Shown here: one piece after another, positions 1 through 9,651 of the stretch
Layout of the letters: each line of letters starts with the position of its first letter
How positions within the stretch are numbered: the stretch's first letter is position 1
NCBI GenBank assembly: GCA_002304345.1
Contig: NEUU01000015.1
Span: 1 to 64,000 of the forward strand
Origin: Verrucomicrobia bacterium Tous-C9LFEB
GTDB taxonomy: Bacteria > Verrucomicrobiota > Verrucomicrobiia > Methylacidiphilales > UBA1321
Reading direction: 5' to 3'
DNA length: 64,000 bases
The notes under the pieces: generated by a model
What the model was told of the DNA's origin: nothing
What the model saw: the letters and a program-made list of their open reading frames with translations, nothing else
The model's database searches: none
Program-made: the position numbers and the translations under genes

Positions 1-3000
1 AAAGGAGCTATTGGTGACGGTACCCGTATTAGAACCGGCCAAGCCGCCAATATAGTTACCTCCGGTCACCGTCCCCGTGGCGGTGCTGCCGCTGATGGTA
101 CCGGTGTTATTGCCCACGAGGCCACCAATGGTGTTGCTGCCCGTCACGACCATCGCCGAGACCGAGCTATTGAGCACCCGGCTTCCGTTCTCGCCAACCA
201 AACCGCCCGCATAGGTCGTACCCCGCACCGAGCCCGTCGCGTAGCTGCCGCTGATGGTCCCCGTATTCGCGCCCGCCAGGCCTCCGACATAACCCGCTCC
301 CGTCACAGCAGTCGAAGCGGAACTATTGCTGATCGTGGCGAAATTATTATACGCCACCAACCCACCGACATAATTACCACTTCCCGTCACCGTTCCGGTC
401 GCATAGCTGTTGATGATCGCTCCGGCATTCATGCCGACCAAGCCCCCAAGATAGGTGGTGCCCGAGATGGTGCCCGACGCGGAACTATTGCGAATGGTGC
501 TGCTGGAACTCTCGTTATACCCGACCAATCCGCCAACGTTGCTGTTGCCAGTCACCCGGGTCACCGCATAGCTGCCCGTAATAGTTTGGCGCACACCCAT
601 TCCCACCAACCCGCCAACGTTGCTGTTACCCGAAACGGTGCTGGTCGCAAGGCTGTTGCTGATCGTGCCGTTATTATTGTAGCCCACCAAGCCACCCACA
701 TACGTGTTACCGGTCACCGTGGCCACGGCGGAGCTATTGCTGATGGTGCTGAAATAGTTCACTCCGACCAACCCACCGATATAAGCACTGCCCGACACCG
801 TACCGCTAAAGGAGCTGTTGCTGATCGAGGCAAAACTTCCCGTCAGACCCACCAAACCGCCGACAGTGCTGGTGCCGATCACCGTACCGGTCGCATAGGC
901 GTTGGCCAGTGTGCCGTAATAATACCCCGCCAGGCCGCCCACATACTGGTTGCCCGACACCGTGCCGCTAAAAGTACTATTATTGATCGATCCGTTATTA
1001 TTGTGGCCCACCAAGCCGCCAGTGTAATTACTGCTGCCCGTGACCGTGCCTGTAGCGAAGCTCCCATTAAGTGAGCCGGTGTTCGCGCCCACCAAGCCAC
1101 CCACGCTGCTGGTTCCCGATACCGTCCCCGTCACCGAGCTGTTACTGATGGTGCCGGTATTCGAGCCAATCAACCCACCCACAGCGCTGCCTCCAGTTAC
1201 TGTACCCGTTACCAGACCACCGCTGAAGGTCCCGGCATTGGCACCGACAAATCCACCGATGTTGTTGCCACTTGCCGTCACCGTGATGGCTGAAACGGAG
1301 CTACTGAGAATCCGGGCACTGGTCGTATTAAGACCAACCAATCCACCCACGTTGCTGCCGCCCGTCACAGTACCCGTGGCGGAGCTGATCGATATCGTGC
1401 TATTGGAGTCATTATAGCCCACCAAACCACCAACGTAGCTGGCCCCCGTCACGGTGATCGCTGAGACCGAGCTATTGAATATCAAACTCGTATTGTGTCC
1501 GACCAGACCACCCACTTCGTCGCCGCCCCGTACTGCGCCAGTAGCCAGACTACCGCTGATCGTGCCGCCATTATAGCCCACCAGGCCTCCAACATAGAGA
1601 GAGCCCGTCACCGTAGCCGACGACGAACTGTTATTGACGATGCCGTACTGACTTCCCGCCACCCCGCCGACATACTGCTGGCCCGTCACGGAACCGGAGC
1701 CGAAACTGCCACTGATCGTCCCGCTACTATTCTGCCCCACCAGCCCCCCGACACCGTAATTTCCCGAGACGGTCGCGGACGCCGTGCTGCCATAGATCTC
1801 TCCATTCGCGTAACTCCCCACCAAGCCGCCAATATTGTACCCTTGCGTACCGGAAACGGTGCCCGTTACGGAGCTATTACTGATCGTGACGGTAGTGCCC
1901 GTTCCCACCAACCCACCGACATTGTTATTGCCCCGGATATTAACGTTCGTCAAAGCCACCTTATTCAGGATCGCTCCGCCGTTGCCAGAACCAATAAGGC
2001 CCACATAATCCGCTGAAGAACGATTGATCGTCAGCGCATTGATGACAAAACCCTTGCCGTATAATTGACCGGTAAATTCGGTGGACGTATCATTGCTTCT
2101 ATAATTACCAATCGGGGAGAAGCCAGTCGTTGTCTTCCACATGCTGTTGCTGGCCGTGACTTCTGCCAGATTGATATTACCCGCGAGGGTATAGGTCGCC
2201 CCGAGATTGTAGCTCATCAACTGGAGCTGGTGGCTGTTGACGACATTCTGCGACCATTCGGAGATCAGGAAGGGCCGGGTCGAGCCTTCGATCATGAACC
2301 ACATACTGTTAGTGGTCTTATAGTAATCCCCCGCGATGTTCACCCAGGTGCCCAAATTTCCGTAGCTCGCTCTGTTATAGGCTGTCGAGGCATTGAGTCC
2401 TGTAAGACCTGAAGAATTCCCATCATCGATGGAGATCGCAATGCTCACTCCAGTCGATGCGACGTCCCAGTAGCTGTTATTGACCACACCATCATGAAAG
2501 GTGCCGCCCTCGTTATAACCGACTAATCCTCCCCTATTGGATCCACTCACAGCCCCAGTGGCATAACTGTTACTGATGGTGCCGTAGTTATAGCCAGCAA
2601 TACCGCCTACTGCGGCGCCTGTAACATTGCCGGTGGCATAACTGTTGAAAATATTCGCATGCGCTACGAGTGACCCATAGTTATACCCGACTAAACCACC
2701 AACGTAGTTCGCACCCCTCACATTAGCCGACGAGTTCACCTGGCTCAGTGTGCCACTGTTGTATCCAGCAACGCCGCCCGTATTACTGCTACCGGTGACG
2801 GTCCCGGTCACGTAACTGACCGAGATTGTGCCGCTATTGGAGCCGACCAGTCCACCCGTGTAATTGCCACCCCGGACACTGGCATTGACCAAACCGATGT
2901 TTTTGAGAATTCCCGAATTCGCACCAAAGAGCCCCACTTGAGCTGACGAACGGCTGATCGTCAGTCCGCTGATCGCATAACCCGCGCCATCGAAGGTGCC

Positions 3001-4533
3001 ACTATAGGCTGCGATCGGATTGAAACCGCTCAGGCTATTCCACGTGGCAGTGCCGGTGGCGTCGATCGTATTGGCGAGGATAAAGTTGCTCGTGGAATAA
3101 GTGCTGATGCCTTGCACGCCATAAATATCAGTGAGTTGGTAAGGCGTGCCGCTGCTCCCGTCCCCACCGAGAGCGCGCAGGAAGGTGCCACCACTAATCC
3201 GAAAATCCTTCGCGTAGAAAGTCGGCAGGCTGGCGCCGAGCTGGCGCCAGTTTCCGCTCTGCAAAGTGAAAGTCCCCACGCTGACGGTCGACGACGCGCT
3301 GATCGTATTGCCCGCCTTGAGAACCAACCCGCCATTGGTGCCGGTGATGGCGGCCGCAATGCTGATGTCATGATAGGAATCGAGAGTCAACGTGCCCGTG
3401 CCGGTCCAGTCAATCGCAGAAGCGACGATGATATCGCCATTCCCCGCCGAGGTGGTGCCCGAACCGAAAGTTCCCGAAGCCGTCGTCTGCTCGAGCACGT
3501 TCGTGCCCACATTGAGCGCTCCCACGATGGTCGCCGCCGCGGCCGCATCAATGGTCAGATCCGTCGGATCGATCAGCCACAGACCGCCTTCTCCCGTCAG
3601 GATCGAACCGCTCAGCGAGACGCTCTCGCCGCTGGTCTCGACGAATCCACCCCTGCCGTCCGCATTTTTCGCCACGAGAGTCCCCGTGTTCTTCGTCGTG
3701 CCGGAGCTGGCGAAGAGTTTGATCTTGCCGTCAACATTACTCACCCCCGTCGCACGAATGGTGCCGCCATTGTTAATCGCCAGCGCGTAGGCATTGCCGC
3801 CCGCCGCTTTGAGTTCAGCCTGCACCGCGTGGATGGTCCCCACATTATTCACCGCACCATTGGACCCAGGCACAATAAAAAGACGCTCGTCCCCGGATTG
3901 TTGCAACATCACATCGTGACCGCCCGCCAAGCCCACTCTTCCATTCGGCGCGCGTATCTCCCCCTCATTGCTCACCTGCGCGGCGATCAGGTAGACATTG
4001 CCACCCACCGCATTGATGATGCCCTGATTGATGACCTTCGCATCCGAGCTCCCCACGAAATGCAGATTTCCCCCAGCCATGAACTCCGCGTTGCCCACAT
4101 CGAAAGTCGACGCGACGAATCCACCGGTATTGATCACACCACTCGCGCCGATCAAAACGCCATTCGAGTTAATGAGATAAACCTGACCATTCGATTGCAA
4201 CGTCCCGTAGATCGCCGAAAGATTTCCACCCGTAACGCGATTCAACACCGCGCTGCTCGCATCCGGCTGCAGGAACTTCGTCAACTCACCCGCGCCGATC
4301 GAAAAGTTCTGCCAGTTAATGATCGCCCGCCCGCTATTCTGCGTCACCGTTACCGCACTCGTTCCCTCCCCCGCGATCGAGGCACTGCCGCCAGCAACGA
4401 CACCGCCGGTCGGGTTGGCCAAGGCAAGTGAGGGCGACAATTGCCAGACCACCAGTAAGATCAACTGGATGATATTGCCAACTCTCCTTGTTTGCGCCTC
4501 CCTCAACTGAGACCTTCTAGTCGTGCTTTTCAT
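1..4533 (-). CDS. Giant filamentous-haemagglutinin-type adhesin with GLUG repeats (C-terminus beyond window)
   Basis: The minus frame is open from the ATG at 4533 to the window edge (1511 codons, no stop), so only the N-terminal part is seen. A GGGG ribosome site lies about 5 nt before the ATG. Residues 1-40 are a long basic signal peptide ending ALA-NP. Residues 40-190 match the two-partner-secretion haemagglutination domain: NRVTGG, then YGTLQSNGQVYLINSNG and GGFVAST. After a glycine-rich beta-helix-like region, about 29 GLUG repeats (GGLVGxNxGTI then SxATGxVTG, roughly 23 residues each) fill two blocks. By family this is an exported, surface-bound or secreted adhesin needing a TpsB outer-membrane partner. 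No tpsB is visible upstream, so the partner would lie beyond the left edge or elsewhere. The signal peptide, TPS domain and repeats are seen; the adhesin role is inferred. Confidence 0.88.
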   Translation of the reverse strand, partial: MKSTTRRSQLREAQTRRVGNIIQLILLVVWQLSPSLALANPTGGVVAGGSASIAGEGTSAVTVTQNSGRAIINWQNFSIGAGELTKFLQPDASSAVLNRVTGGNLSAIYGTLQSNGQVYLINSNGVLIGASGVINTGGFVASTFDVGNAEFMAGGNLHFVGSSDAKVINQGIINAVGGNVYLIAAQVSNEGEIRAPNGRVGLAGGHDVMLQQSGDERLFIVPGSNGAVNNVGTIHAVQAELKAAGGNAYALAINNGGTIRATGVSNVDGKIKLFASSGTTKNTGTLVAKNADGRGGFVETSGESVSLSGSILTGEGGLWLIDPTDLTIDAAAAATIVGALNVGTNVLEQTTASGTFGSGTTSAGNGDIIVASAIDWTGTGTLTLDSYHDISIAAAITGTNGGLVLKAGNTISASSTVSVGTFTLQSGNWRQLGASLPTFYAKDFRISGGTFLRALGGDGSSGTPYQLTDIYGVQGISTYSTSNFILANTIDATGTATWNSLSGFNPIAAYSGTFDGAGYAISGLTISRSSAQVGLFGANSGILKNIGLVNASVRGGNYTGGLVGSNSGTISVSYVTGTVTGSSNTGGVAGYNSGTLSQVNSSANVRGANYVGGLVGYNYGSLVAHANIFNSYATGNVTGAAVGGIAGYNYGTISNSYATGAVSGSNRGGLVGYNEGGTFHDGVVNNSYWDVASTGVSIAISIDDGNSSGLTGLNASTAYNRASYGNLGTWVNIAGDYYKTTNSMWFMIEGSTRPFLISEWSQNVVNSHQLQLMSYNLGATYTLAGNINLAEVTASNSMWKTTTGFSPIGNYRSNDTSTEFTGQLYGKGFVINALTINRSSADYVGLIGSGNGGAILNKVALTNVNIRGNNNVGGLVGTGTTVTISNSSVTGTVSGTQGYNIGGLVGSYANGEIYGSTASATVSGNYGVGGLVGQNSSGTISGSFGSGSVTGQQYVGGVAGSQYGIVNNSSSSATVTGSLYVGGLVGYNGGTISGSLATGAVRGGDEVGGLVGHNTSLIFNSSVSAITVTGASYVGGLVGYNDSNSTISISSATGTVTGGSNVGGLVGLNTTSARILSSSVSAITVTASGNNIGGFVGANAGTFSGGLVTGTVTGGSAVGGLIGSNTGTISNSSVTGTVSGTSSVGGLVGANTGSLNGSFATGTVTGSSNYTGGLVGHNNNGSINNSTFSGTVSGNQYVGGLAGYYYGTLANAYATGTVIGTSTVGGLVGLTGSFASISNSSFSGTVSGSAYIGGLVGVNYFSTISNSSAVATVTGNTYVGGLVGYNNNGTISNSLATSTVSGNSNVGGLVGMGVRQTITGSYAVTRVTGNSNVGGLVGYNESSSSTIRNSSASGTISGTTYLGGLVGMNAGAIINSYATGTVTGSGNYVGGLVAYNNFATISNSSASTAVTGAGYVGGLAGANTGTISGSYATGSVRGTTYAGGLVGENGSRVLNSSVSAMVVTGSNTIGGLVGNNTGTISGSTATGTVTGGNYIGGLAGSNTGTVTNSSF

Positions 4534-5162
4534 TATTCCCCTACCCTTAATATTTTAATCGCGTGGTTGTCTTAGACTTAAAAAAGAATATCAACCAAGT
4601 CGACTCGAAAATATTTAATACCTAATATATTAGATTAATTACTCTAATTCTCGCGAGGGCTGAAATTTCCTAATAGAGCAGTAGAAATGCCGAGTGATTA
4701 AGCTCGGTCGTTTACTCGTCGAAGATTTCTTTCCCTATTCACCTCATTCTCCTCGTTCAACACCGCCGATACCGGCCTTACTCAGAAGCCTACCTGCTAG
4801 TGAGCAAAAGTTAATCTAATGACTTAAAGTTTAAGGAAAGTTAGCCCGATTGTGGCTATAGGGGGCGATCGTACCAGCCATTGAGATGCTCAGAAGAATC
4901 GGCAAGAGGGGCTTGAGCTTATAACCGTAACTATGGAAGTGCCGACAAATTAAACGGGACTCTCTTCAAATTCGAGCAACTGTCCAAATGGAACTAAAAT
5001 GGGGATTTCGTCAAATCTTGCGCCGAAAAGCCGCGACAATATCTCCATTGCAGCGATTGTGCCGATTGCTGGCACACTAGAGATTTCAAAATTCACCAAT
5101 CACCTCCCGCATGACATGACGGCTTTTCGCAATCGGTTCTATTGGTAGAAAAACTACATTTC
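4534..5162. other. AT-rich divergent intergenic region without a recognisable gene
   Basis: This 629-base gap separates the minus-strand adhesin from the plus-strand kinase operon, so it should hold both promoters. It is clearly AT-rich at 4541-4680. It contains a perfect 12-base palindrome, CTAATATATTAG, at 4622-4633. No convincing -35/-10 pair, RNA gene or coding frame stood out on either strand. Confidence 0.5.
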
Positions 5163-6947
5163 ATGAACCCGACGAGCGCATACCAGAAAATCTCAGAAAA
5201 GATCGCGCTTATTTCGGCGACAATGAAAATGCTGGGGTGGACAGTATTGGGGATAACCCTGCTGGGAGCCCTGATAGGAGTTCACGCTCTAAGTGCAAAA
5301 ATTGATGAGGAACTAAAGCTCCATGGAGACGCAATCTATGGCACCGGCCGCATTCGCATTTTTGAGGTAAAATTTCGGGCGTTGCTTGCTCAAATTGAAT
5401 TGGAACGAAGAGATGGCGTCTCCTTTCAAAAGCATGTGCAGGATCTTTCTGAAGCTGCGGAGAGAGGGACCGCCCTGTTCAGCGCCTATAGTAATGCAGG
5501 CATAGTAAAAGATGTTACCGGTCGACTCGCCTACACCCGCGAAGTGATCACTCCAGACGGCATTGTCGCGGGCAAAGAACTGCTCGCAGTCTGGTTCCCG
5601 TTGGAGAGGAAAATTAAAGCCGTGGCACAGCAAGGAGATAAGCTCAATCCTGCGGTGATTGCCGACGCTCTTCGTGAGGCCGACCAGAGCAGTCTGAAAT
5701 TCATTTCCTTGTCAGAACGCCTGGCTCGTGAAGAGGACAACTATCATAAAGCGAAACTTTCGCGGCTCACTCTTTCTCGAAATCTGTTGGGACTCTATTT
5801 TGCAGCAACAACAGGATTACTTATTCCGCTCGTTATCCTAACCGGAAGAATGGAGAAATTGCGTGAAAGTGAAACACGCTTTAGAAAGCTTTTTGAAGAC
5901 TCTGCAGAAGCTATCTTAATTCTAGAGGATGGCGTTTTCGTGGATTGCAATCGAGCGGCATTTGCTATTCTAGGGGTGACTGATCCAGAGCGAATACGCC
6001 ATATATCTCCTCAATCATTATCGCCAGAATTTCAACCCGATGGCCGGCGCTCGGATGAAAAGGCGGCAGAAATGATAGCCTATGCCTTTGAGCGCGGGAG
6101 CAATCTTTTTGAGTGGATGCACTTGCGTGTGGATGGAACCCCATTCATGGCGGAGGTATTGTTGACGCCAATACAAGACAAAGGGCGGCGGCGACTTCAC
6201 GTCGTGTGGAGAGACATCACGGAGCGCAAGCAAGCCGAGCAGGTGCGACTTAAACTCTTGGCCGAGCTTGAACGATCCAATCAAGATCTTGAAAAATTCG
6301 CTTATATCGCCTCACACGATTTGCAGGAACCTCTGCGCATGGTTTCCAGCTATACCCAATTACTCGCCGAGAAATACCGCGGCAAGCTGGACGAAAAAGC
6401 AGACAAATACATTTTCTATGCCGTTGATGGGGCAACCAGAATGCACGATTTGATTCGCGACCTGCTGGCCTATGCCAGTGTCCATAAAACCGAGAGCGCC
6501 CTGCCTGAGATCCAGTGCAGCGAATTGGTCAGAGATGCATTGCGCAATCTATCCTGCGCCATCGAAAGCAGTCGCGCCACAGTGATTGTCGGGGAGTTGC
6601 CGGTGATTCGCGCGGATCGCATCCTGATGTTGCAAGTATTTCAAAACCTCATCGGGAACGCCGTCAAGTTTTCGAATCCAAACAATCCACGCATCGAAAT
6701 TTCCTCGAGAAAAGAGGGGCGCGAATGGTTTTTTGAGATCCGGGATAATGGAATAGGAATTGACCCTCAATTTCACGAGCGAATTTTCGGAATCTTTCAA
6801 CGATTACATGATCGAAAAAAATACCAGGGAACCGGGATTGGACTCGCGGTGGTGAAAAAAATAGTTGAACAGTACGATGGCCGGATTTGGGTCGAGTCCA
6901 ACCTTGGTCAGGGAGCCTGTTTCGCCTTTTCGTTTCCAGAAAAATAG
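5163..6947 (+). CDS. Membrane PAS-domain sensor histidine kinase
   Basis: A 594-residue sensor kinase with transmembrane helices at about 22-43 and 208-228 flanking an extracytoplasmic segment of about 165 residues with no recognised fold. A PAS domain (about 238-360) ends in the usual DITERKQAE linker. The HisKA box FAYIASHDLQEPLRM carries the phosphoacceptor His at about 385. The ATPase has an N box (QNLIGNAVKF), G1 (DNGIGI) and G2 (GTGIGLAV). The HisKA/HATPase pair resembles the phytochrome (Cph1-like) kinase subgroup, which usually partners Rcp1-like receivers such as the next gene, 10 nt downstream. The ATG at 5163 was chosen; an in-frame TTG at 5142 would add seven residues, and neither has a strong ribosome site. 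The signal is unknown. Base composition is visibly more AT-rich than the genes beyond 23.7 kb. Confidence 0.9.
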   Translation: MNPTSAYQKISEKIALISATMKMLGWTVLGITLLGALIGVHALSAKIDEELKLHGDAIYGTGRIRIFEVKFRALLAQIELERRDGVSFQKHVQDLSEAAERGTALFSAYSNAGIVKDVTGRLAYTREVITPDGIVAGKELLAVWFPLERKIKAVAQQGDKLNPAVIADALREADQSSLKFISLSERLAREEDNYHKAKLSRLTLSRNLLGLYFAATTGLLIPLVILTGRMEKLRESETRFRKLFEDSAEAILILEDGVFVDCNRAAFAILGVTDPERIRHISPQSLSPEFQPDGRRSDEKAAEMIAYAFERGSNLFEWMHLRVDGTPFMAEVLLTPIQDKGRRRLHVVWRDITERKQAEQVRLKLLAELERSNQDLEKFAYIASHDLQEPLRMVSSYTQLLAEKYRGKLDEKADKYIFYAVDGATRMHDLIRDLLAYASVHKTESALPEIQCSELVRDALRNLSCAIESSRATVIVGELPVIRADRILMLQVFQNLIGNAVKFSNPNNPRIEISSRKEGREWFFEIRDNGIGIDPQFHERIFGIFQRLHDRKKYQGTGIGLAVVKKIVEQYDGRIWVESNLGQGACFAFSFPEK

Positions 6948-6957
6948 ACCCTCCCTT

Positions 6958-7401
6958 ATGAGCAGAAAAATCAATTTGCTTTTAGTCGAAAACAATCCTG
7001 GGGACGCGGATTTGGTTGCAGAAATGCTGCGGTCAAATCAGTCCTCCTGCGGCTTGTTTCACGTCTCCAACGGAGTGGAAGCTATGGCCTTCCTGCGTAA
7101 AGAGGGGGATTACAATCAATCACCATCGCCGGATCTGATCCTCATGGACCTAAGCATGCCTCAAATGAGCGGGGCTGAAGTACTGCGCGAAATTAAAACA
7201 GACGCCTCCCTGCGAATGATTCCCGTCATCATCATGTCCTCATCCCGATCAAATCATGATGTGGAGGAATTATACAGCTTACAAGCCAGTGCTTATATAG
7301 AAAAGCCTATCGACCTTGAGCGCTTCAAACAGATCATATGCGCAATTGATGCCTTTTGGATTCAAGTGGTGCGGTATTCATTAAGAGGGGGGAATGAATG
7401 A
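6958..7401 (+). CDS. Single-domain response regulator (Rcp1-like receiver)
   Basis: A 147-residue stand-alone receiver. Acidic residues lie in VENNPGDAD near the N-terminus, the phosphoacceptor Asp is at 64 in LILMDLSMP, the switch Ser is in IIMSSSRS (about 94-96), and the conserved Lys is at 116 in YIEKPID. There is no output domain. The ATG at 6958 is used because an earlier in-frame ATG at 6865 lies inside the kinase gene. It starts 10 nt after the kinase and overlaps the next gene by four bases (ATGA), so the three genes should be translated as a coupled operon. A receiver like this would normally act by shuttling phosphate or binding a target. Here the obvious candidate is the receiver-kinase fusion next door, which is inferred from position. 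Confidence 0.9.
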   Translation: MSRKINLLLVENNPGDADLVAEMLRSNQSSCGLFHVSNGVEAMAFLRKEGDYNQSPSPDLILMDLSMPQMSGAEVLREIKTDASLRMIPVIIMSSSRSNHDVEELYSLQASAYIEKPIDLERFKQIICAIDAFWIQVVRYSLRGGNE

Positions 7402-8894
7402 AAAACAATCGGGAGACGGAACGATTTTCAACCGGGACGAATTTAGAAACTGGAATATTCGTACCCGAATCGGCTACAGGGAAAGAGGCGGTCAATTTGC
7501 AAGCCGCTAAAATTTTATTGATCGAAGACAATCCCGGAGATGCCGACCTGATAGAAGAATGGTCCTCCAGGGATACATTGCGCCCGGTGAAATTACACCA
7601 TGCCTCCTCATTAGTGGAAGCGCTTCAGACCCTGCAGCGAGAGCTGTTTGACTTGATTTTGCTCGATTTAGGCCTTCCAGAAAGTGTCGGAACTGCCACC
7701 TTCAAAAGATTTCAAGCTGGCGCGCGAGGCATACCGATCATCGTCATATCAGGACAGGACAATCTCGATGTAGCCAAGGAATGCATCACCGAAGGCGCGC
7801 AGGATTTTCTCACGAAAAATCATATCGGCGGATCCCTCAACGGCGTAATCTATAATACGATCGCCCGTGTAAAAAGGCTTGAAATCGCAGAAGCCGAAAA
7901 GGCAACGCGGTCAGCACTGGAGACCGAAGCCATTCCATTTCAACCCTTCGAACTCAAGCCTGGAGCACTCCTTGGACATTACACCATTATCAGACATATC
8001 GAGACTGGCGGCCTAGGCACCATTTATCTGGCACACGAAGCCGCACTCAATCGAGACGTTTCAATCAAGGTGTTGCGGCCCAAATTTTGCTCCGACGTAA
8101 CATTGAAAAGTTCTTTTTGCGCGGAAGCACAGATTCTCGCGAATCTGCGCCATCCTAACATTATGCCCATCCACTATATTGGATTTGAAAAAGGTTTGGT
8201 GTACTACGCCATGCCACACATTAAGGGAGGCAGCATCCAAGCTTGGATGACCAAACATCACGTCATGACCATTGAAGATGTGCTGGATTTCTTTTCCCAA
8301 GCCCTCGCAGCTCTCAAAGCGGCAAAAGATCACAACATCATCCACCTGGACGTGAAACCAGATAACTTCTTGATTGATGAAAACAACCTGATCCTGTTAT
8401 GCGATTTTGGTTTTGCCCGCATGGTTGATAATTATATCGAGGAAGACAAAATCAGCATATTCGGCACACTGGACTACATCGCACCCGAGCGGATTTACGG
8501 AGGTGCGGTGGACCATCGCGCCGATATTTACTCGCTCGGCGCTACGGCATTTTATCTGCTCACCAAGATTCCCCTGAATAAAGGGCGGAATGTAGTCGAG
8601 ATCAAAGAATCTTTCGCCAAGCCATTTCCTTTCGATTTTCTTAGGAATGTAAATATCCCTGAAGATTGGATCGAATTCCTGTCGCATATGACCGCGATAG
8701 ATCCAGCGCACCGCTTTCAGACCTATGATGAAATCATAGAAGCGGTAGCGGAATTGCAGCCCACCTCTTCGGGAACTCTGATAGAAAAGCAGACTCCTGC
8801 CGATGCCAGCGCCGATCTACGGGGAGATACGAGGCAAATTATTATAGACCCATCCGAATTCCGCTCGAACGAAGCGACAGGAGATAAGAGCTGA
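7398..8894 (+). CDS. Receiver domain fused to Ser/Thr protein kinase
   Basis: A 498-residue fusion. Residues 36-160 form a receiver with acidic pocket IEDNPGDAD, phospho-Asp at about 90 (LILLDLGLP), and LTK with Lys 140. A linker of about 25 residues leads to a Hanks-type kinase at about 192-465. This has glycine loop ETGGLGTIYLA, ATP-binding Lys 224 (VSIKVL), catalytic loop HLDVKPDN (Asp 318), DFG at 336-338, and GTLDYIAPE in the activation segment. The catalytic loop reads HLD rather than HRD, so it is a non-RD kinase that would not need activation-loop phosphorylation by the usual rule. The C-terminal 35 residues are acidic and look disordered; there is no transmembrane helix. Phosphorelay from the upstream histidine kinase to this receiver, controlling Ser/Thr phosphorylation, is the natural reading but is inferred. 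Confidence 0.9.
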   Translation: MKNNRETERFSTGTNLETGIFVPESATGKEAVNLQAAKILLIEDNPGDADLIEEWSSRDTLRPVKLHHASSLVEALQTLQRELFDLILLDLGLPESVGTATFKRFQAGARGIPIIVISGQDNLDVAKECITEGAQDFLTKNHIGGSLNGVIYNTIARVKRLEIAEAEKATRSALETEAIPFQPFELKPGALLGHYTIIRHIETGGLGTIYLAHEAALNRDVSIKVLRPKFCSDVTLKSSFCAEAQILANLRHPNIMPIHYIGFEKGLVYYAMPHIKGGSIQAWMTKHHVMTIEDVLDFFSQALAALKAAKDHNIIHLDVKPDNFLIDENNLILLCDFGFARMVDNYIEEDKISIFGTLDYIAPERIYGGAVDHRADIYSLGATAFYLLTKIPLNKGRNVVEIKESFAKPFPFDFLRNVNIPEDWIEFLSHMTAIDPAHRFQTYDEIIEAVAELQPTSSGTLIEKQTPADASADLRGDTRQIIIDPSEFRSNEATGDKS

Positions 8895-8969
8895 AGAAAT
8901 CCCGCTTGAATAAGCCCACAAAATCCTCGAATTGGCTGGCGTATGTGGATGTCAGCATGACAACTTTGA

Positions 8970-9173
8970 ATTCTGGAAGTAATCAGAAAGAAAATTCGAG
9001 ACTTTGAAATCCTTTTGCGCGAACAGAGTGATCTTCTTAAGGTGAATTGTATTCTGAACTATCGAAAGGAAGATGGCGACCTTGATTCTTACATGAATCA
9101 TTATATGGAACTTGGGAGGCTGTACCGTAAGTGGACTAATTTCGATACTTCCACCAATCCATTCTTTGAATGA
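8970..9173 (+). other. Possible small coding frame or gene remnant lacking an ATG
   Basis: This frame is open for 67 codons between a TGA at 8967 and a TGA at 9171 and reads like a real protein: charged, leucine-heptad-like, with sections such as FEILLREQSDLLKV and YMELGRLYRKW. No ATG is available in the first half; a TTG at 9015 or GTG at 9042 could start it, without a good ribosome site. An ATG frame at 8957 runs into a stop at 9005 in the neighbouring frame, so a frameshifted remnant is also possible. I do not recognise the family. The rest of 8895-9285 shows nothing else. Confidence 0.3.
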
Positions 9174-9285
9174 CGAACGGATAAATTTGAAAGTCTGCTA
9201 CCACCATCCCCGTCCAACCGTCATTTTTTGATGGAAATGTGAGGAATGTTGGTCAGGATTGGGGTGTGGAAAGGGGGAAGCTGAT

Positions 9286-9486
9286 ATGAACTCTGATTTA
9301 ATGGCGATTGGATGCCAAATCGCCGAAGAAATTCGTGATGGCAAATGGAATCATATTTCCGAACTATCCGTAAGACCAGCACCAGCCTGTGACCAATTGA
9401 TTGCGGAATTTGCACGCCGCTGTCCCGGATATACTCGAAAAGCATATCAACAAGCATTGGCGGATGGTTTGCACGAAACTAGGTGA
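9286..9486 (+). CDS. Small hypothetical protein (66 residues)
   Basis: The ATG at 9286 follows a purine-rich ribosome site (GGGGGAAG, about 6 nt before). An upstream in-frame TTG at 9259 is less convincing. The product is soluble, begins MNSDLMAIGCQIAEEIRDGKW, and is helix-rich at both ends. No signal peptide, membrane helix or known motif is visible, and I do not recognise the family. It lies between the kinase operon and the island boundary and so belongs to the chromosomal side. The 165 bases between it and the next small gene hold nothing obvious. Confidence 0.5.
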   Translation: MNSDLMAIGCQIAEEIRDGKWNHISELSVRPAPACDQLIAEFARRCPGYTRKAYQQALADGLHETR

Positions 9487-9651
9487 TTGCTCCACCCCGC
9501 TTGTAAACCCCGCCATTTCTCGCTACACACTGGGGTTGTGAAAAAGGGGTGATTACAGAGTGGGACGAAGGGTTTTTATGTGGTGGGTTCTCACTAATAG
9601 TAAAGGTAGATATGAGTTTCGGAAACTTATCATCTTTGATGAATCACTATT

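Noticed and set aside
1..2900. Possible CRISPR array suggested by regular repeats
   Set aside because: The repeats are diverged, about 70 bases long, and preserve a minus-strand reading frame (GLUG). There are no identical direct repeats with unique spacers and no cas genes.
3112..4431. Plus-strand frames across the GLUG adhesin
   Set aside because: Their Arg/Thr-rich repetitive products are shadows of the minus-strand repeats, which carry the recognised TPS and GLUG motifs.
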